55,041 nucleotides of DNA. Source: Kofleriaceae bacterium. Its GTDB lineage: Bacteria > Myxococcota_A > Polyangia > Haliangiales > Haliangiaceae. The position numbers were made by a program, and so were the translations under genes. Below the pieces are notes generated by a model, which saw nothing but the letters and a program-made list of their open reading frames with translations, did no database searches and had not been told where the DNA came from. The stretch lies in NCBI GenBank assembly GCA_024762925.1, contig JANTGM010000030.1, positions 1 through 55,041 on the forward strand, written 5' to 3'. The stretch's first letter is position 1. Each line of letters opens with the position of its first letter. Positions 1-8,976 of the stretch are shown here, piece after piece.

Positions 1-2
1 GT

Positions 3-260
3 GACGACGGCAATACGACCGACGATGGCAACGGCTGCGACACAGCTTGCCAGCAGAACAATACGTGCGGTGATGGCACTCTCGAAGACCTCTTTGAAGT
101 CTGCGACGACAACAATATCGATGCCTGTGGAACCTGCAGCGCGGCGTGCGATGTTGCCCAAGGTGCGACGCCAAACGACTGCGCCGATGGTGTGGGATGC
201 GTTGTGAACGGCGATTGCCTCAGTGATAACTGCGTCGCTGGTACATGTGCCGCCATCTAA
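3..260 (+). CDS. Cys-rich repeat surface protein, C-terminal part only
   Basis: Open reading frame entering from the left edge and ending at TAA 258-260; no start codon lies in the window, so only the last 85 residues are visible. Cysteines are regularly spaced, with motifs such as CGDGTLE and VCDDNN, then CGTCSAAC and a final CLSDNCVAGTC. This resembles the myxobacterial Cys-rich repeat (DUF4215 / myxo_disulf_rpt type), in which CGDG and CDDGN motifs frame disulfide-stabilised units in secreted or surface-anchored proteins. No membrane anchor or sorting tail is visible at the C-terminus, so the protein is probably secreted or anchored through its N-terminus. Ligand and role cannot be told from this fragment. 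Confidence 0.75.
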   Translation, partial: DDGNTTDDGNGCDTACQQNNTCGDGTLEDLFEVCDDNNIDACGTCSAACDVAQGATPNDCADGVGCVVNGDCLSDNCVAGTCAAI

Positions 261-266
261 GAAGGA

Positions 267-424
267 TTCTTAGTAGGCCCTGTTGTTTTCTTCGTACCCT
301 GTTGTTGACACAACGCATTCGGGATCGCTTCGGGCTCTTGGAGAGCGCTCCTAGGTCGACCCCATTGTGGTGAGGAGTACGGGTTCTGCAAGCGGAAAGC
401 GCTTTCGGAATAGTTCTTAGTAGG
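267..424. repeat. 11-bp direct repeat flanking a 136-bp gene-free stretch
   Basis: TTCTTAGTAGG occurs at 267-277 and again at 414-424, bracketing sequence with no convincing ORF. The enclosed stretch contains small palindromes (GAAAGCGCTTTC and GGAGAGCGCTCC-like). Either a chance repeat or the footprint of a small inserted element; no terminal inverted repeats were found. Confidence 0.4.
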
Positions 425-449
425 AGCCGATGTTGACACCGAACTTGGC

Positions 450-797
450 TTAGAGTTCCAAACAGGCGTCGATCGGCTTGACGATGGTGAAGCTGTGCTC
501 ATGGCCTTCCGTAAAGGTGAGCATCACTGGGTCGCCAGCCAGAATCGTCGCCAAGTCCGTAACTTCGAGCCGAATGCTGTGCTGGTGATCGCCATCGGTA
601 GTGAGCGTGATGGCGGTCTCCGACTGAAGATCCTCGCAGGTGATGGTAAGACGATGCGTCTGCCCAGAACTGTCCATGTTGGTGATTGTGAACTCGCGAA
701 GGCCAAGGTTGGCATCTGGTTGGGCAGGTTCATCCCCATCACCACCGCCGCTACAAGCACAACCGAGAAGAAGGACGAGAAGCGATCGGCGCAGCAT
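450..797 (-). CDS. small His-rich lipoprotein
   Basis: 115-residue protein. ATG at 795-797 is chosen because it starts a short signal peptide ending in the lipobox LLGCAC; the frame is open further upstream but would bury the signal sequence. After an acidic linker (GGGDGDEPAQPDAN) comes a single domain with paired-histidine motifs GDHQHSI and GHEHSFTI separated by a hydrophobic stretch (LATILAGDPVMLTF). Similar two-motif domains occur in other secreted bacterial proteins and suggest metal (copper or zinc) binding, but that is inference from the HxH pattern. Two cysteines (TCED, DACLE) could form a disulfide. It is convergent with the preceding Cys-rich gene and separated from it by 189 bp. 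Confidence 0.7.
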   Translation of the reverse strand: MLRRSLLVLLLGCACSGGGDGDEPAQPDANLGLREFTITNMDSSGQTHRLTITCEDLQSETAITLTTDGDHQHSIRLEVTDLATILAGDPVMLTFTEGHEHSFTIVKPIDACLEL

Positions 798-934
798 GGG
801 CGCAGTATACGGCGATGTGTGGGCCTGATTCTGCGAAACTGACGACGACTGCCCTGACACGAAGATCTGCAGCAGAGAACGGGAGATTGGGCACTGCGTC
901 GAGCCGGAGACCATGGGGTGCGAGCTTGGTGTTT

Positions 935-1099
935 TTGCTCCGCAAGTGCCGTCACCTGCGCGCGGTGGTCCGCGACCATCTCGTCGTCTCGCCAATCACT
1001 GGCGTGGCCAAGGGGCTTGGGCTCGACACGAAAACGGTGCTCACCGGCGTTGTCATTGCGACCATCTCAGCGGTCGCTATCTCGAAGGTGCTACCATGA
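935..1099 (+). CDS. possible small membrane protein
   Basis: A short frame of about 54 residues with a TTG start at 935 (GTG at 965 is an alternative). Its TGA overlaps the ATG of the next frame as ATGA at 1096-1099, which hints at translational coupling. The C-terminal half has one hydrophobic segment (TVLTGVVIATISAVAIS) preceded by a glycine-rich patch. Small membrane proteins next to cell wall hydrolases can be holin-like, but nothing here proves that. The downstream partner is decayed, so this may also be a remnant. Confidence 0.25.
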   Translation: MLRKCRHLRAVVRDHLVVSPITGVAKGLGLDTKTVLTGVVIATISAVAISKVLP

Positions 1100-1660
1100 A
1101 CGAACGTGACACATTGCTACTCGGTAGCCTCGCCCTTATCGGACTCGGCGGCATTGCCCACGCGACTTCGTGCAAGCCGAGCGACGAAACGATGGCCGCA
1201 ACCGCACCGCCGAAGCAACTCGGAAGCACGAAACGACGCAAGAGCCGCCGCATCGGAAGTGGCTCCTACTGGGCACAAACCGGCTCTACGACGCGAACCG
1301 ACGATATCGAAACGCTAGCACGCGTCATCGTTTCCGAGGCCAGCTCGCAGAGCCTGGCCGAGAAGCAAGCAATCGCCTGGGTCGCGCGAAACAAGTCAAT
1401 CGTGCGGCGAATACCCTTGGTAAAGTTCTTAGGAACACCCTTTGGTAAGCAAGGCGCGCGCATGGCAAATGGCAAGTGCCGCACCTTCTCAACGCGGCAA
1501 GCGGTGACGCCCGCAAGTGCTGAATTCGCCGCAAAGAGCGCCTTGATTGTCCCAATTTTTGGCCAGGGCGTCCGAAATCTGGCCAGGGCGTCCGAGTTCG
1601 GGACCGGACTTCGCTTGTTGCCTAGGAGTTTCAGGAGCTTCCAAATGGCACGAGACGTGT
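1096..1660 (+). pseudogene. decayed SleB-like cell wall hydrolase
   Basis: The frame from ATG 1096 gives a hydrophobic N-terminus (TLLLGSLALIGLGGIAHA), a basic linker, then a segment typical of SleB/hydrolase_2 murein hydrolases: ETLARVIVSEASS, with the family's conserved Glu, followed by EKQAIAWVARN and FSTRQA. After about residue 150 the similarity stops. The frame then runs through a 20-bp tandem duplication (GGCCAGGGCGTCCG at 1561 and 1581) and continues into the radC coding region in another frame, with no stop until 1938. The catalytic domain is therefore incomplete, and I call it a pseudogene or gene remnant. Its partner upstream is a possible small membrane protein, so the pair could derive from a phage or plasmid lysis cassette. 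Confidence 0.5.
1561..1600. repeat. 20-bp tandem duplication in the hydrolase remnant
   Basis: GGCCAGGGCGTCCGA is present at 1561 and 1581, spaced exactly 20 bp. A 20-bp duplication shifts the reading frame, so it could be the inactivating lesion of the hydrolase frame. Confidence 0.6.
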
Positions 1661-1673
1661 TTTGCTGTTGGCT

Positions 1674-2378
1674 ATGCAGGAGCAAAGCAGCGACTTCGAC
1701 TTTCGACCGCGCGAAGAACTCATCACATATGGCGCCCATCGCGTCTCTACCTTGCGCTTGCTCTCCATCGTGCTCGGCAGCGGGAGCAAACGTCTACCTG
1801 TGCAAAAGCTCGCATCATCACTCTTGGCTGAAAGTGGAGGCATTGTTGCTCTCTCCCACGCCGGAGTGGCCGAGCTTTGTGCCCACGATGGCATTGGGGA
1901 GGCGTTGGCAACGCGGCTTGTCGCGAGTTTTCAGCTAGGCCAGCGGGTCTTGGAGGCCTCTCTACCTGCAGCATCCGTTGTGCGTGGGCCCGACGACATT
2001 TTCAACCGTCTTCGAAGCCGTCTTGCCAGCCTCAACCAGGAGGTCTTCGTGGTGCTTGCACTCGATGTTCGGGGGCGCATTCTCGACGAGATCGAAGTGG
2101 CCCGAGGCTCGCTCTCCAGCGTGGAAGTGCACCCACGCGAGGTCTTTCGGCCGCTGATTCGTCGTTCCGCCTACGCTTGTGTCGTGGCGCACAATCACCC
2201 ATCGGGCGACCCAACTCCATCCAGCGACGATCTCTTGCTCACTCGTAGACTGCAAGAGGTAGGGCGTATCGTGGGCATTGAGCTGCTCGACCACGTCATT
2301 GTGGCCAGTGGCGGCTACTCCTCAATGGCCGATCAACTCCACACCGGAGCTGTTGAGGAGCCAGAGGGGGGCCAATAA
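1674..2378 (+). CDS. radC: RadC family JAMM/JAB-domain protein
   Basis: About 234 residues with the RadC architecture: an N-terminal helix-hairpin-helix-like region (FRPREELITYGAHRVSTLRL to GIGEALATRL) and a C-terminal JAMM metalloprotease-fold domain with the zinc-site signature HNHPSGDPTPSSDD (about residues 173-186) and an upstream Glu in the VEVHPREV strand. RadC proteins are widespread; despite the name, a DNA-repair role is not established and their substrates are unknown. ATG 1674 is preferred over TTG 1662 because it begins the usual short leader. No good Shine-Dalgarno is visible. The gene follows the hydrolase remnant and precedes an outer membrane protein by 46 bp on the same strand. 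Confidence 0.85.
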   Translation: MQEQSSDFDFRPREELITYGAHRVSTLRLLSIVLGSGSKRLPVQKLASSLLAESGGIVALSHAGVAELCAHDGIGEALATRLVASFQLGQRVLEASLPAASVVRGPDDIFNRLRSRLASLNQEVFVVLALDVRGRILDEIEVARGSLSSVEVHPREVFRPLIRRSAYACVVAHNHPSGDPTPSSDDLLLTRRLQEVGRIVGIELLDHVIVASGGYSSMADQLHTGAVEEPEGGQ

Positions 2379-2424
2379 GAGCCACTTTCTTGCCGCCAAC
2401 GATCACCTGGCTAGAATCATCAGA

Positions 2425-3324
2425 ATGTACCGAACGCTCTTTCTGGCTCCGGCGATTCTGCTCTGTATCAGCACAGTCGCGCAGGCCGATGCTGACTCAC
2501 TCACCGACAACCTCGGGCCAAGGGCGGTCGCGTTGGGTGATAGCATGCGGGCAGGGGCCATCGGCACGCAGTCGACCGTGCTCAATCCTGCGGGCCTTGC
2601 TCTCAACCGGCAGCTGGTCTTTGAGGGCTCCTTTGGCTATCGCGACACCGACAAAGCCAACATTGGATCGGTGGCTGCCTGCGATTCCACCACGCCAGTC
2701 GCGGGATGCTTCTACTATCACTACCTAAGCGCCGAGCCGGGGCTTGGCGACATGGATGTGAAACGGCGCTTTCACGAAGCGGGTATGACCGCAGCTCGGG
2801 CTCTTAGTCAGCAGATCATCCTTGGCACGAACACACGCTTCTTCGACTACAACTCCAATCTCGAGGGCGAAGAGGACCAGCGCGGCTACTCGATTGACCT
2901 AGGACTCATCTTTGCGCCGAGTCCCAGTGTTCGCGTCGCGGGGGTTGGCTACAACCTGGTTGGCACCGACTCTCCCCAGTATCCGCGTGGCGTTGGTACT
3001 GGTCTTGTTCTTAGGCCCGGTGGAGGGGCACTTGGCCTGAGTCTCGACGCACTGTGGAACTTGGACAGAGCAGATGGGGAAGATACGGGCCGATACGGCG
3101 GAGGGGTCGAATACATGCTCGCTCCAACGCCAATGGCCGCCTACCCGCTTCGTGTTGGCGGTGTCTATGATGACCTTACGAATGGTGGCTATGCGAGCTT
3201 TGGTGTGGGCTACTCAACACCAAAGATGGGCATCGATCTTGGCGGCCGAAAGCAGCTGAGCGGTGATGGCGACGAACTTGTCATTCAGGCTGGGCTTCGC
3301 ATTGTTGGCCCCACGCCTCGTTAG
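2425..3324 (+). CDS. outer membrane beta-barrel protein (PorV/FadL-like)
   Basis: 299 residues from ATG 2425, which starts a clear signal peptide (MYRTLFLAPAILLCISTVAQA). The mature N-terminus has a conserved turn found in PorV/UPF0164-type barrels, GPRAVALGDSMRAG followed by STVLNPAGLAL. The rest is alternating short hydrophobic strands rich in Gly, Tyr and Phe, such as YSIDLGLIFAPSPSVRVAGVGYN, ending in VIQAGLRIVG. It should sit in the outer membrane with about 14 strands. A substrate cannot be deduced. The frame is open further upstream and overlaps radC, but that extension lacks any signal and is not used. It lies in line with radC, with a 140-bp gap before the sigma factor gene. Confidence 0.75.
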   Translation: MYRTLFLAPAILLCISTVAQADADSLTDNLGPRAVALGDSMRAGAIGTQSTVLNPAGLALNRQLVFEGSFGYRDTDKANIGSVAACDSTTPVAGCFYYHYLSAEPGLGDMDVKRRFHEAGMTAARALSQQIILGTNTRFFDYNSNLEGEEDQRGYSIDLGLIFAPSPSVRVAGVGYNLVGTDSPQYPRGVGTGLVLRPGGGALGLSLDALWNLDRADGEDTGRYGGGVEYMLAPTPMAAYPLRVGGVYDDLTNGGYASFGVGYSTPKMGIDLGGRKQLSGDGDELVIQAGLRIVGPTPR

Positions 3325-3464
3325 TGCCACTCGTGTTTTCTCCGACAAGCTCCTTTGGGCGCAGCGTGGCCTCGAGGCGTGGTGTGGCTCTGCGGCATCA
3401 AGTCGGTCGCATCTGCGCCCAGGACCAAGTCGACTCCATCGGTAAGTAGGGTAGACTTCCGGCG

Positions 3465-4043
3465 ATGACTCGGGCGGAACGCAAGCTGGTCCGCCGGCTA
3501 AAGGACCGGGATGAGCGGGCCTTCTCCGAACTCATCGAGAGCAACGGCGATCGAGTCTTCAACTTGTGTTTCCGCCTGCTTGGCAACCGGGAAGAGGCGG
3601 AAGACTTGGCTCAGGACGTCTTCATCACGGTCTTCAAGAAGATCGATACGTTTCAGGGCGACTCCAAGCTCTCAACATGGATTTACCGAATCGCGAGCAA
3701 CCTCAGCAAAAACCGCATTCGATACTTGGCAGTGCGTCACGATCGATCCAAGGCAGAGTTTGATGAGACGGTGGATGCAAGTGCCGCCGCCGCCGCGCTC
3801 ACATCTCCAAATCAGGCCAAGAGCCCCGATGCTCACGTCGAAGGGCAGCAGCTCGAGGGCATCATGCAAGCCGCGATTGCCGAGCTCGAAGAGGACCATC
3901 GACTCCTCATCGTGCTTCGCGACATTGAGGAACTGAGCTACGAAGAAATCTGTGAGATTACCGAGCTTGCCGAAGGAACCGTGAAGTCGCGCTTGCACAG
4001 AGCACGGCTCGCTTTGCGCAAGAAGATGATGTCACGGATGTAG
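3465..4043 (+). CDS. ECF (sigma-E type) RNA polymerase sigma factor
   Basis: 192 residues with region 2 (AFSELIESNGDRVFNLCFRL, DLAQDVFITVFKKI, STWIYRIASNLSKNR) and region 4 (LEEDHRLLIVLRDIEELSYE, followed by an EGTVKSRLHRARLAL recognition helix). The linker between them is Ala-rich and about 50 residues long. ECF sigma factors direct RNA polymerase to extracytoplasmic stress promoters. The next gene starts 9 bp downstream and encodes a membrane protein of the right size to be its anti-sigma factor, so the pair is probably one operon, perhaps autoregulated from the 140-bp gap upstream. Confidence 0.93.
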   Translation: MTRAERKLVRRLKDRDERAFSELIESNGDRVFNLCFRLLGNREEAEDLAQDVFITVFKKIDTFQGDSKLSTWIYRIASNLSKNRIRYLAVRHDRSKAEFDETVDASAAAAALTSPNQAKSPDAHVEGQQLEGIMQAAIAELEEDHRLLIVLRDIEELSYEEICEITELAEGTVKSRLHRARLALRKKMMSRM

Positions 4044-4052
4044 GAGCATTTC

Positions 4053-4502
4053 ATGGGTGAAGAAGAAAACGACGAGCACGTAGAAGATAGTGACTTCGAT
4101 GCCAACGTAGAACTTTTCTCAGAGTACTACGAAGGTAGCCTTGCGCCGGAAAAGGCCAAGGAGGTCGAGGGGCTCATCGCCAGTGATGTAAAGTACAAGA
4201 AGGCCTACGAGGACTTTGAAAAGACGATGGAGATGCTCTCTGGAATGCACAAGATGAGCGCTCCGATGGACTTCGATAAGAAAGTCGAGGACACGATTCA
4301 CCGGCGTTCTGGCGGGCGTTTCTTTGGCAAACGGGCTTTCGGCGAGCGAATTCCCTACGAGATCTTGGCCATCATTGTCATGGTCGTCGCAGGAGCGGTC
4401 TATTGGATGGGACGCAGCAGCGCTACTGGTGGCCACAAACTGAACAACGAGTCAGAACCAGAGATCCACGAAGGCGCCAGGGACGTGGTTCCAAGGCTCT
4501 AA
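4053..4502 (+). CDS. probable membrane anti-sigma factor without zinc motif
   Basis: 149 residues: an acidic N-terminus, a helical cytoplasmic part (DANVELFSEYYEGSLAPEKA, YKKAYEDFEKTMEMLSGMHK), one membrane segment (ILAIIVMVVAGAVYWMG, about residues 108-124) and a short acidic tail outside. It follows the ECF sigma gene by 9 bp with a strong AGGAG ribosome site, the usual arrangement of sigma and anti-sigma. The anti-sigma domain fold (a helix with the YYEGSL element, then a second helix) fits zf-HC2-like proteins, but the HxxxCxxC zinc ligands are absent, so it would be a zinc-free version. The role is inferred mainly from position. Confidence 0.7.
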   Translation: MGEEENDEHVEDSDFDANVELFSEYYEGSLAPEKAKEVEGLIASDVKYKKAYEDFEKTMEMLSGMHKMSAPMDFDKKVEDTIHRRSGGRFFGKRAFGERIPYEILAIIVMVVAGAVYWMGRSSATGGHKLNNESEPEIHEGARDVVPRL

Positions 4503-4548
4503 ATGCGCTGGCGAAGAGCCTCTCGAGCATGCTAGATCGTGCCCGCCT

Positions 4549-5796
4549 ATGAGCACCTGCATCCTTATCCTCAGCCCTCTCGCCGAAGAACGAACGACCA
4601 AGGCCGCAGCGGCTTGTCAGGCTCGAGCCACAGCTCTTGGCTTGGCCGCACCAAGCATCGAGGTCATGGCTGAGCACCCGAGCCCACAGGACCTGGAGGG
4701 TCTTTTTGATCCATCCGACGATCCCGAAGAAGAGCCCGATGAAGAGGGCGATGCAATTCTTCAAGAGCGCATAGCCGCAGTGGAGTCTGTGATTCGCCTT
4801 GAAAGCGAACGCGCTTTGGCAAAAGACCCAGCGTTTGTGGAGTGCGTGCGCTTCTTGCTTCGGCGCTCGGGGGATGCGGTTGTGCAGTTTCCCGAAGGCA
4901 TTGCGGAAGTGGATATCGCCCAGGCTCTCATCTCGAGTCTTGAGGGCATTGAGGACTTTGACGAACGCGAGGAAGCTAGGCGCATGCATGCGCGCTTGGT
5001 GCAGACCAAATACCGAATGCTCGCGCAGCGTTGGAAAAGCGGAGAAGCGCACTGGGCTCCGCGAGCACTTTCGCACCAAGAAGTTGAGCAGTTTGAGAAG
5101 AGCAATCGCATGACCTTTCCCGCCGACTTTCGCGCCTACTTGGCGATTGTTGGCGTGGGACCAGGGCCTACCCAGCGCGGCATCGTTGCCTTGGACGAAC
5201 TTGAGAAGCCAAAGACCTATGCCAAGACCGCTGGGCGCTCCAAGCTTGGCAAGACAGTCATCGTTGGCCGCGTGGGTCCGGACCATGAACACATCTTGGT
5301 AAGCGATGGTGACTTTGCCGGAACCATCTGGGCGGTCGTCGAAGGCAGCTTGTCTCCCGGTCCAATCTCACCGGGCTTTCTGGAGTACATCGAGACCTGG
5401 ATTGGCGAGGGCGAACCAGAAGCGGTGCTCTGCGCCAACTGCGAACAACCCCTAGAGGTAAAAGATCTAGAGCGAGAGTTTTGTCAGGGCTGTGGCACGC
5501 GAAGAACCGCGTCTGCCGAGCTCAGCGAAGCGAACCAGGCTTTTCAAGCGCTGGCCGAAGGGCTGCTTGGCAAGCTTCTCGAAACCGAGCTTCTGGAGCT
5601 TGAGGACCCGCTCTTGCTCGCTCCGCTCATCGCAGCACTCACCGAGTACATGGCGGAGAAGGGCCACAAGTGGAAGTCCCCAGATCGGGCCGCGGCGTCG
5701 ATTGCCGGTTGGCTCTTACACCGCGACGAGGTTGCCGAACTACATGGCTCCAACACGGATGTTGCTCGCGTCTTCGCCAAAGTTGCCGGAGGCTAG
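4549..5796 (+). CDS. SUKH (SMI1/KNR4) domain protein with zinc ribbon
   Basis: 415 residues. The N-terminal 170 residues are acidic and helical with no recognised domain. At about 175-285 comes an SMI1/KNR4-like region: LSHQEVEQFEKSNRMTFPAD, then FRAYLAIVGVG and a strand/loop with ILVSDGDFAGTIWAVVEG. A four-Cys zinc ribbon follows (CANC, CQGC; about residues 295-315), then a helical tail. SUKH proteins are best known as immunity proteins against secreted toxins, though many act as adaptors. No toxin, VgrG or contact-dependent inhibition gene is nearby, so immunity is not supported by context. It is followed after 9 bp by the GFA-GNAT gene, probably co-transcribed. Confidence 0.65.
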   Translation: MSTCILILSPLAEERTTKAAAACQARATALGLAAPSIEVMAEHPSPQDLEGLFDPSDDPEEEPDEEGDAILQERIAAVESVIRLESERALAKDPAFVECVRFLLRRSGDAVVQFPEGIAEVDIAQALISSLEGIEDFDEREEARRMHARLVQTKYRMLAQRWKSGEAHWAPRALSHQEVEQFEKSNRMTFPADFRAYLAIVGVGPGPTQRGIVALDELEKPKTYAKTAGRSKLGKTVIVGRVGPDHEHILVSDGDFAGTIWAVVEGSLSPGPISPGFLEYIETWIGEGEPEAVLCANCEQPLEVKDLEREFCQGCGTRRTASAELSEANQAFQALAEGLLGKLLETELLELEDPLLLAPLIAALTEYMAEKGHKWKSPDRAAASIAGWLLHRDEVAELHGSNTDVARVFAKVAGG

Positions 5797-5805
5797 GCGC
5801 GACTG

Positions 5806-6717
5806 ATGCACGGTGGTTGCCTATGCGGCGCTTCGAGACTCTCTTTTACTGAGGTCGTCGACTCCTGGTACTGCCACTGCGAGAGTTGTCGCAAAGGAAG
5901 CGGGGCACCACTTGCCGCTTGGGCGCAAGTTCGGGCCGATGATCTGGAGCTTGTGGGCGATTCCCTGTCGGTGCATACGACTGCTGCGGGCAGTGTGAGG
6001 CACTTTTGTGGCAGCTGTGGATCGACTCTCTATGTACGGGCAAACCAAGGCGAGTGCTGCAACGTTGCCATTGGATGCCTCGATGATGCGAACCAAATCG
6101 AGCCCAAGCTGCATCGGTGCGTCGCGTCTCAATTGCGCTGGCTCAAGCTCCGCGACCTCATGCCCGACTCTCTCGATGCCCGCATTCCACCGATGGATGC
6201 GCGGGAGTATCACCGCAAAGCAAAGAGCCCAGAGATAACGCCCTCGTCGAACGTGGTTCTAAGAGAAGTTCGTAAGGACAATCTTCGCGATATTCTCTTG
6301 CTGGATGTTGAGGGAGGGCAGTTTCGCTATGTCGCACCCAATAGCTATTCGCTTGCTCAGGCGCAGTTTGATGAGCACGTGTGGTACCGCGCCATCTATG
6401 CCGACGAAACGCCCGTGGGCTTCTTGATGACGACGATCGATCAAGATGACTCAGAAGGGCAGCCAACCAAGGACTGTCCATTTCTCTGGCGCCTCTTGGT
6501 AGATGCGAAGTACCAAGGCATGGGGTTTGGGCGACGTGCTCTCATGCTTGCGATTGCCCAAGAAGCCAAGCGCGCCCCGGGAAAAGACTTCTGGACAAGT
6601 GCGGTGCATGGCATCACAGGGCCCATGGCCTTCTATCTCTCGGTAGGCTTTGAGGACACAGGGGTTGACGATGGCCGGGAACGCATTCTTCGCTATCGTC
6701 AAACGCCACGCTTGTAG
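5806..6717 (+). CDS. GFA domain fused to GNAT acetyltransferase
   Basis: 303 residues with two domains. Residues 1-125 form a GFA (DUF636, Mss4-like) zinc fold with the Cys pattern GGCLCGA, WYCHCESCRKGSG and FCGSCGS, the family that includes glutathione-dependent formaldehyde-activating enzyme. Residues 150-303 are a GNAT domain close to the diamine/spermidine acetyltransferase group: NVVLREVRKDNLRDILLLDV, NSYSLAQAQF, then the acetyl-CoA loop YQGMGFGRRAL and a C-terminal AFYLSVGFEDTG. The join is open and in frame with an ordinary linker, so it reads as a true fusion. The GFA part may bind substrate or zinc while GNAT acetylates an amine; the substrate is not known. A copy of the 170-bp repeat family begins 5 bp after the stop. 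Confidence 0.85.
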   Translation: MHGGCLCGASRLSFTEVVDSWYCHCESCRKGSGAPLAAWAQVRADDLELVGDSLSVHTTAAGSVRHFCGSCGSTLYVRANQGECCNVAIGCLDDANQIEPKLHRCVASQLRWLKLRDLMPDSLDARIPPMDAREYHRKAKSPEITPSSNVVLREVRKDNLRDILLLDVEGGQFRYVAPNSYSLAQAQFDEHVWYRAIYADETPVGFLMTTIDQDDSEGQPTKDCPFLWRLLVDAKYQGMGFGRRALMLAIAQEAKRAPGKDFWTSAVHGITGPMAFYLSVGFEDTGVDDGRERILRYRQTPRL

Positions 6718-6721
6718 TCTA

Positions 6722-6838
6722 GCGCGCGATTCATGAATATCGAACGCGCTCACTGGTCTTCTCGTCCGCTGGAGAGACTGGCTTAGCCCGTCTTCTTCGT
6801 TGTTCCTCGGTCGCTTGCCCCAGCAAACTCCCTCTTCG
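6722..6838 (+). repeat. interspersed repeat copy A (truncated)
   Basis: Left end GCGCGCGATTCATGAATAT matches copies D and E at 54598 and 54769 apart from single bases. The body (ACGCGCTCAC, CTGGAGAGACTGGC, TCGGTCGCTTGCCCCAGCAA) also matches. The right third is missing: similarity stops about 28 bp before the gnd stop codon. It lies 5 bp after the GFA-GNAT stop. Confidence 0.85.
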
Positions 6839-6865
6839 CTGGGCGCGCCCTATGTCGCACAGCCG

Positions 6866-8287
<1,422 letters not shown>

Positions 8288-8304
8288 GTCGTTGCCTTGT
8301 GGTC

Positions 8305-8976
8305 TCAGAGTTTGATGTTGGTAAGAATCGTTAGATTGGGCAGCGCGCTAGCGGGGAGTTGCGAGTCTCCGGCGATGAGCCGCGTTAGCGCCTCTCGTTT
8401 TGACTCTCCCATTGCGACGAGGATGCTATGAGAAGTTTTCTTAAGAAAAGGGAGTGTTAGTGTCATGCGTGCAGATGGCGGCTTAGGGCTGTCCTTCACG
8501 TGAGAGACAGAACCTGCACTTTGTGAGAGCTCTGGGTGCCCCGGAAAGAGCGATGCGATGTGGCCGTCTGGGCCCATGCCGAGCAGCGCGACGTCGAGGG
8601 CATTGCCAAAATCATCACGCAAGCTGTCTTCCACCCGTGCGATGGCAATATCCGGCGTCTCGCCATCGAGCCAAAGCGGAAGTTCGAGGCCAGGTGGATC
8701 ATCGTCGTCGAGGCCTCCTTGGCGATATACGGAGCCACGATTGCTATCGGCGCTATCTCGGTCGACACAGCGCTCATCCACCCAAGTGAGCCAAGTGAGT
8801 TGCCAAGCCCCACCCATGGCCCTTCGAATGCCCGCCAGCGGTGAGGTTGCAGACCCACCGGAGATCGCTAGACGGGCGTGACCTGTGGACTGCACGGCAC
8901 TGCGCAGCGCTGCGACAACAAGCTCACTCGCCCGGCCCGCAATTGCCACCTCATCGAGAAGCAGTATCTCAGCCAC
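8305..8976 (-). CDS. pgl: 6-phosphogluconolactonase
   Basis: About 223 residues in the DevB/SOL family, hydrolysing 6-phosphogluconolactone to 6-phosphogluconate. Recognisable elements are RLAISGGSATSPLAG, WVDERCVDRDSADSN, the LLGMGPDGHIASLFPGH signature, and a C-terminal RMTLTLPFLKK. I place the start at GTG 8974-8976, which overlaps the end of zwf by 8 bp and gives the normal N-terminus (VAEILLLDEVAIAGRASE). The frame is open far upstream inside zwf, but that extension has no homology and would be much too long. The overlap suggests translational coupling with zwf. Confidence 0.93.
   Translation of the reverse strand: MAEILLLDEVAIAGRASELVVAALRSAVQSTGHARLAISGGSATSPLAGIRRAMGGAWQLTWLTWVDERCVDRDSADSNRGSVYRQGGLDDDDPPGLELPLWLDGETPDIAIARVEDSLRDDFGNALDVALLGMGPDGHIASLFPGHPELSQSAGSVSHVKDSPKPPSARMTLTLPFLKKTSHSILVAMGESKREALTRLIAGDSQLPASALPNLTILTNIKL

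Noticed and set aside
913-1938. 341-residue plus frame running into radC
   Set aside because: Only residues encoded from 1096 to about 1550 look like protein family sequence; the last 280 bp overlap radC in a different frame.
1-2400. Integrated prophage
   Set aside because: Apart from the hydrolase remnant and a possible small membrane ORF there are no structural, integrase or packaging genes.
4423-5292. Minus-strand frame opposite the SUKH gene
   Set aside because: No homology; the opposite strand has a domain-bearing gene with a good start.
4549-5796. Toxin-immunity (polymorphic toxin) locus
   Set aside because: The SUKH protein has no toxin, secretion-marker or repeat-cassette neighbours.
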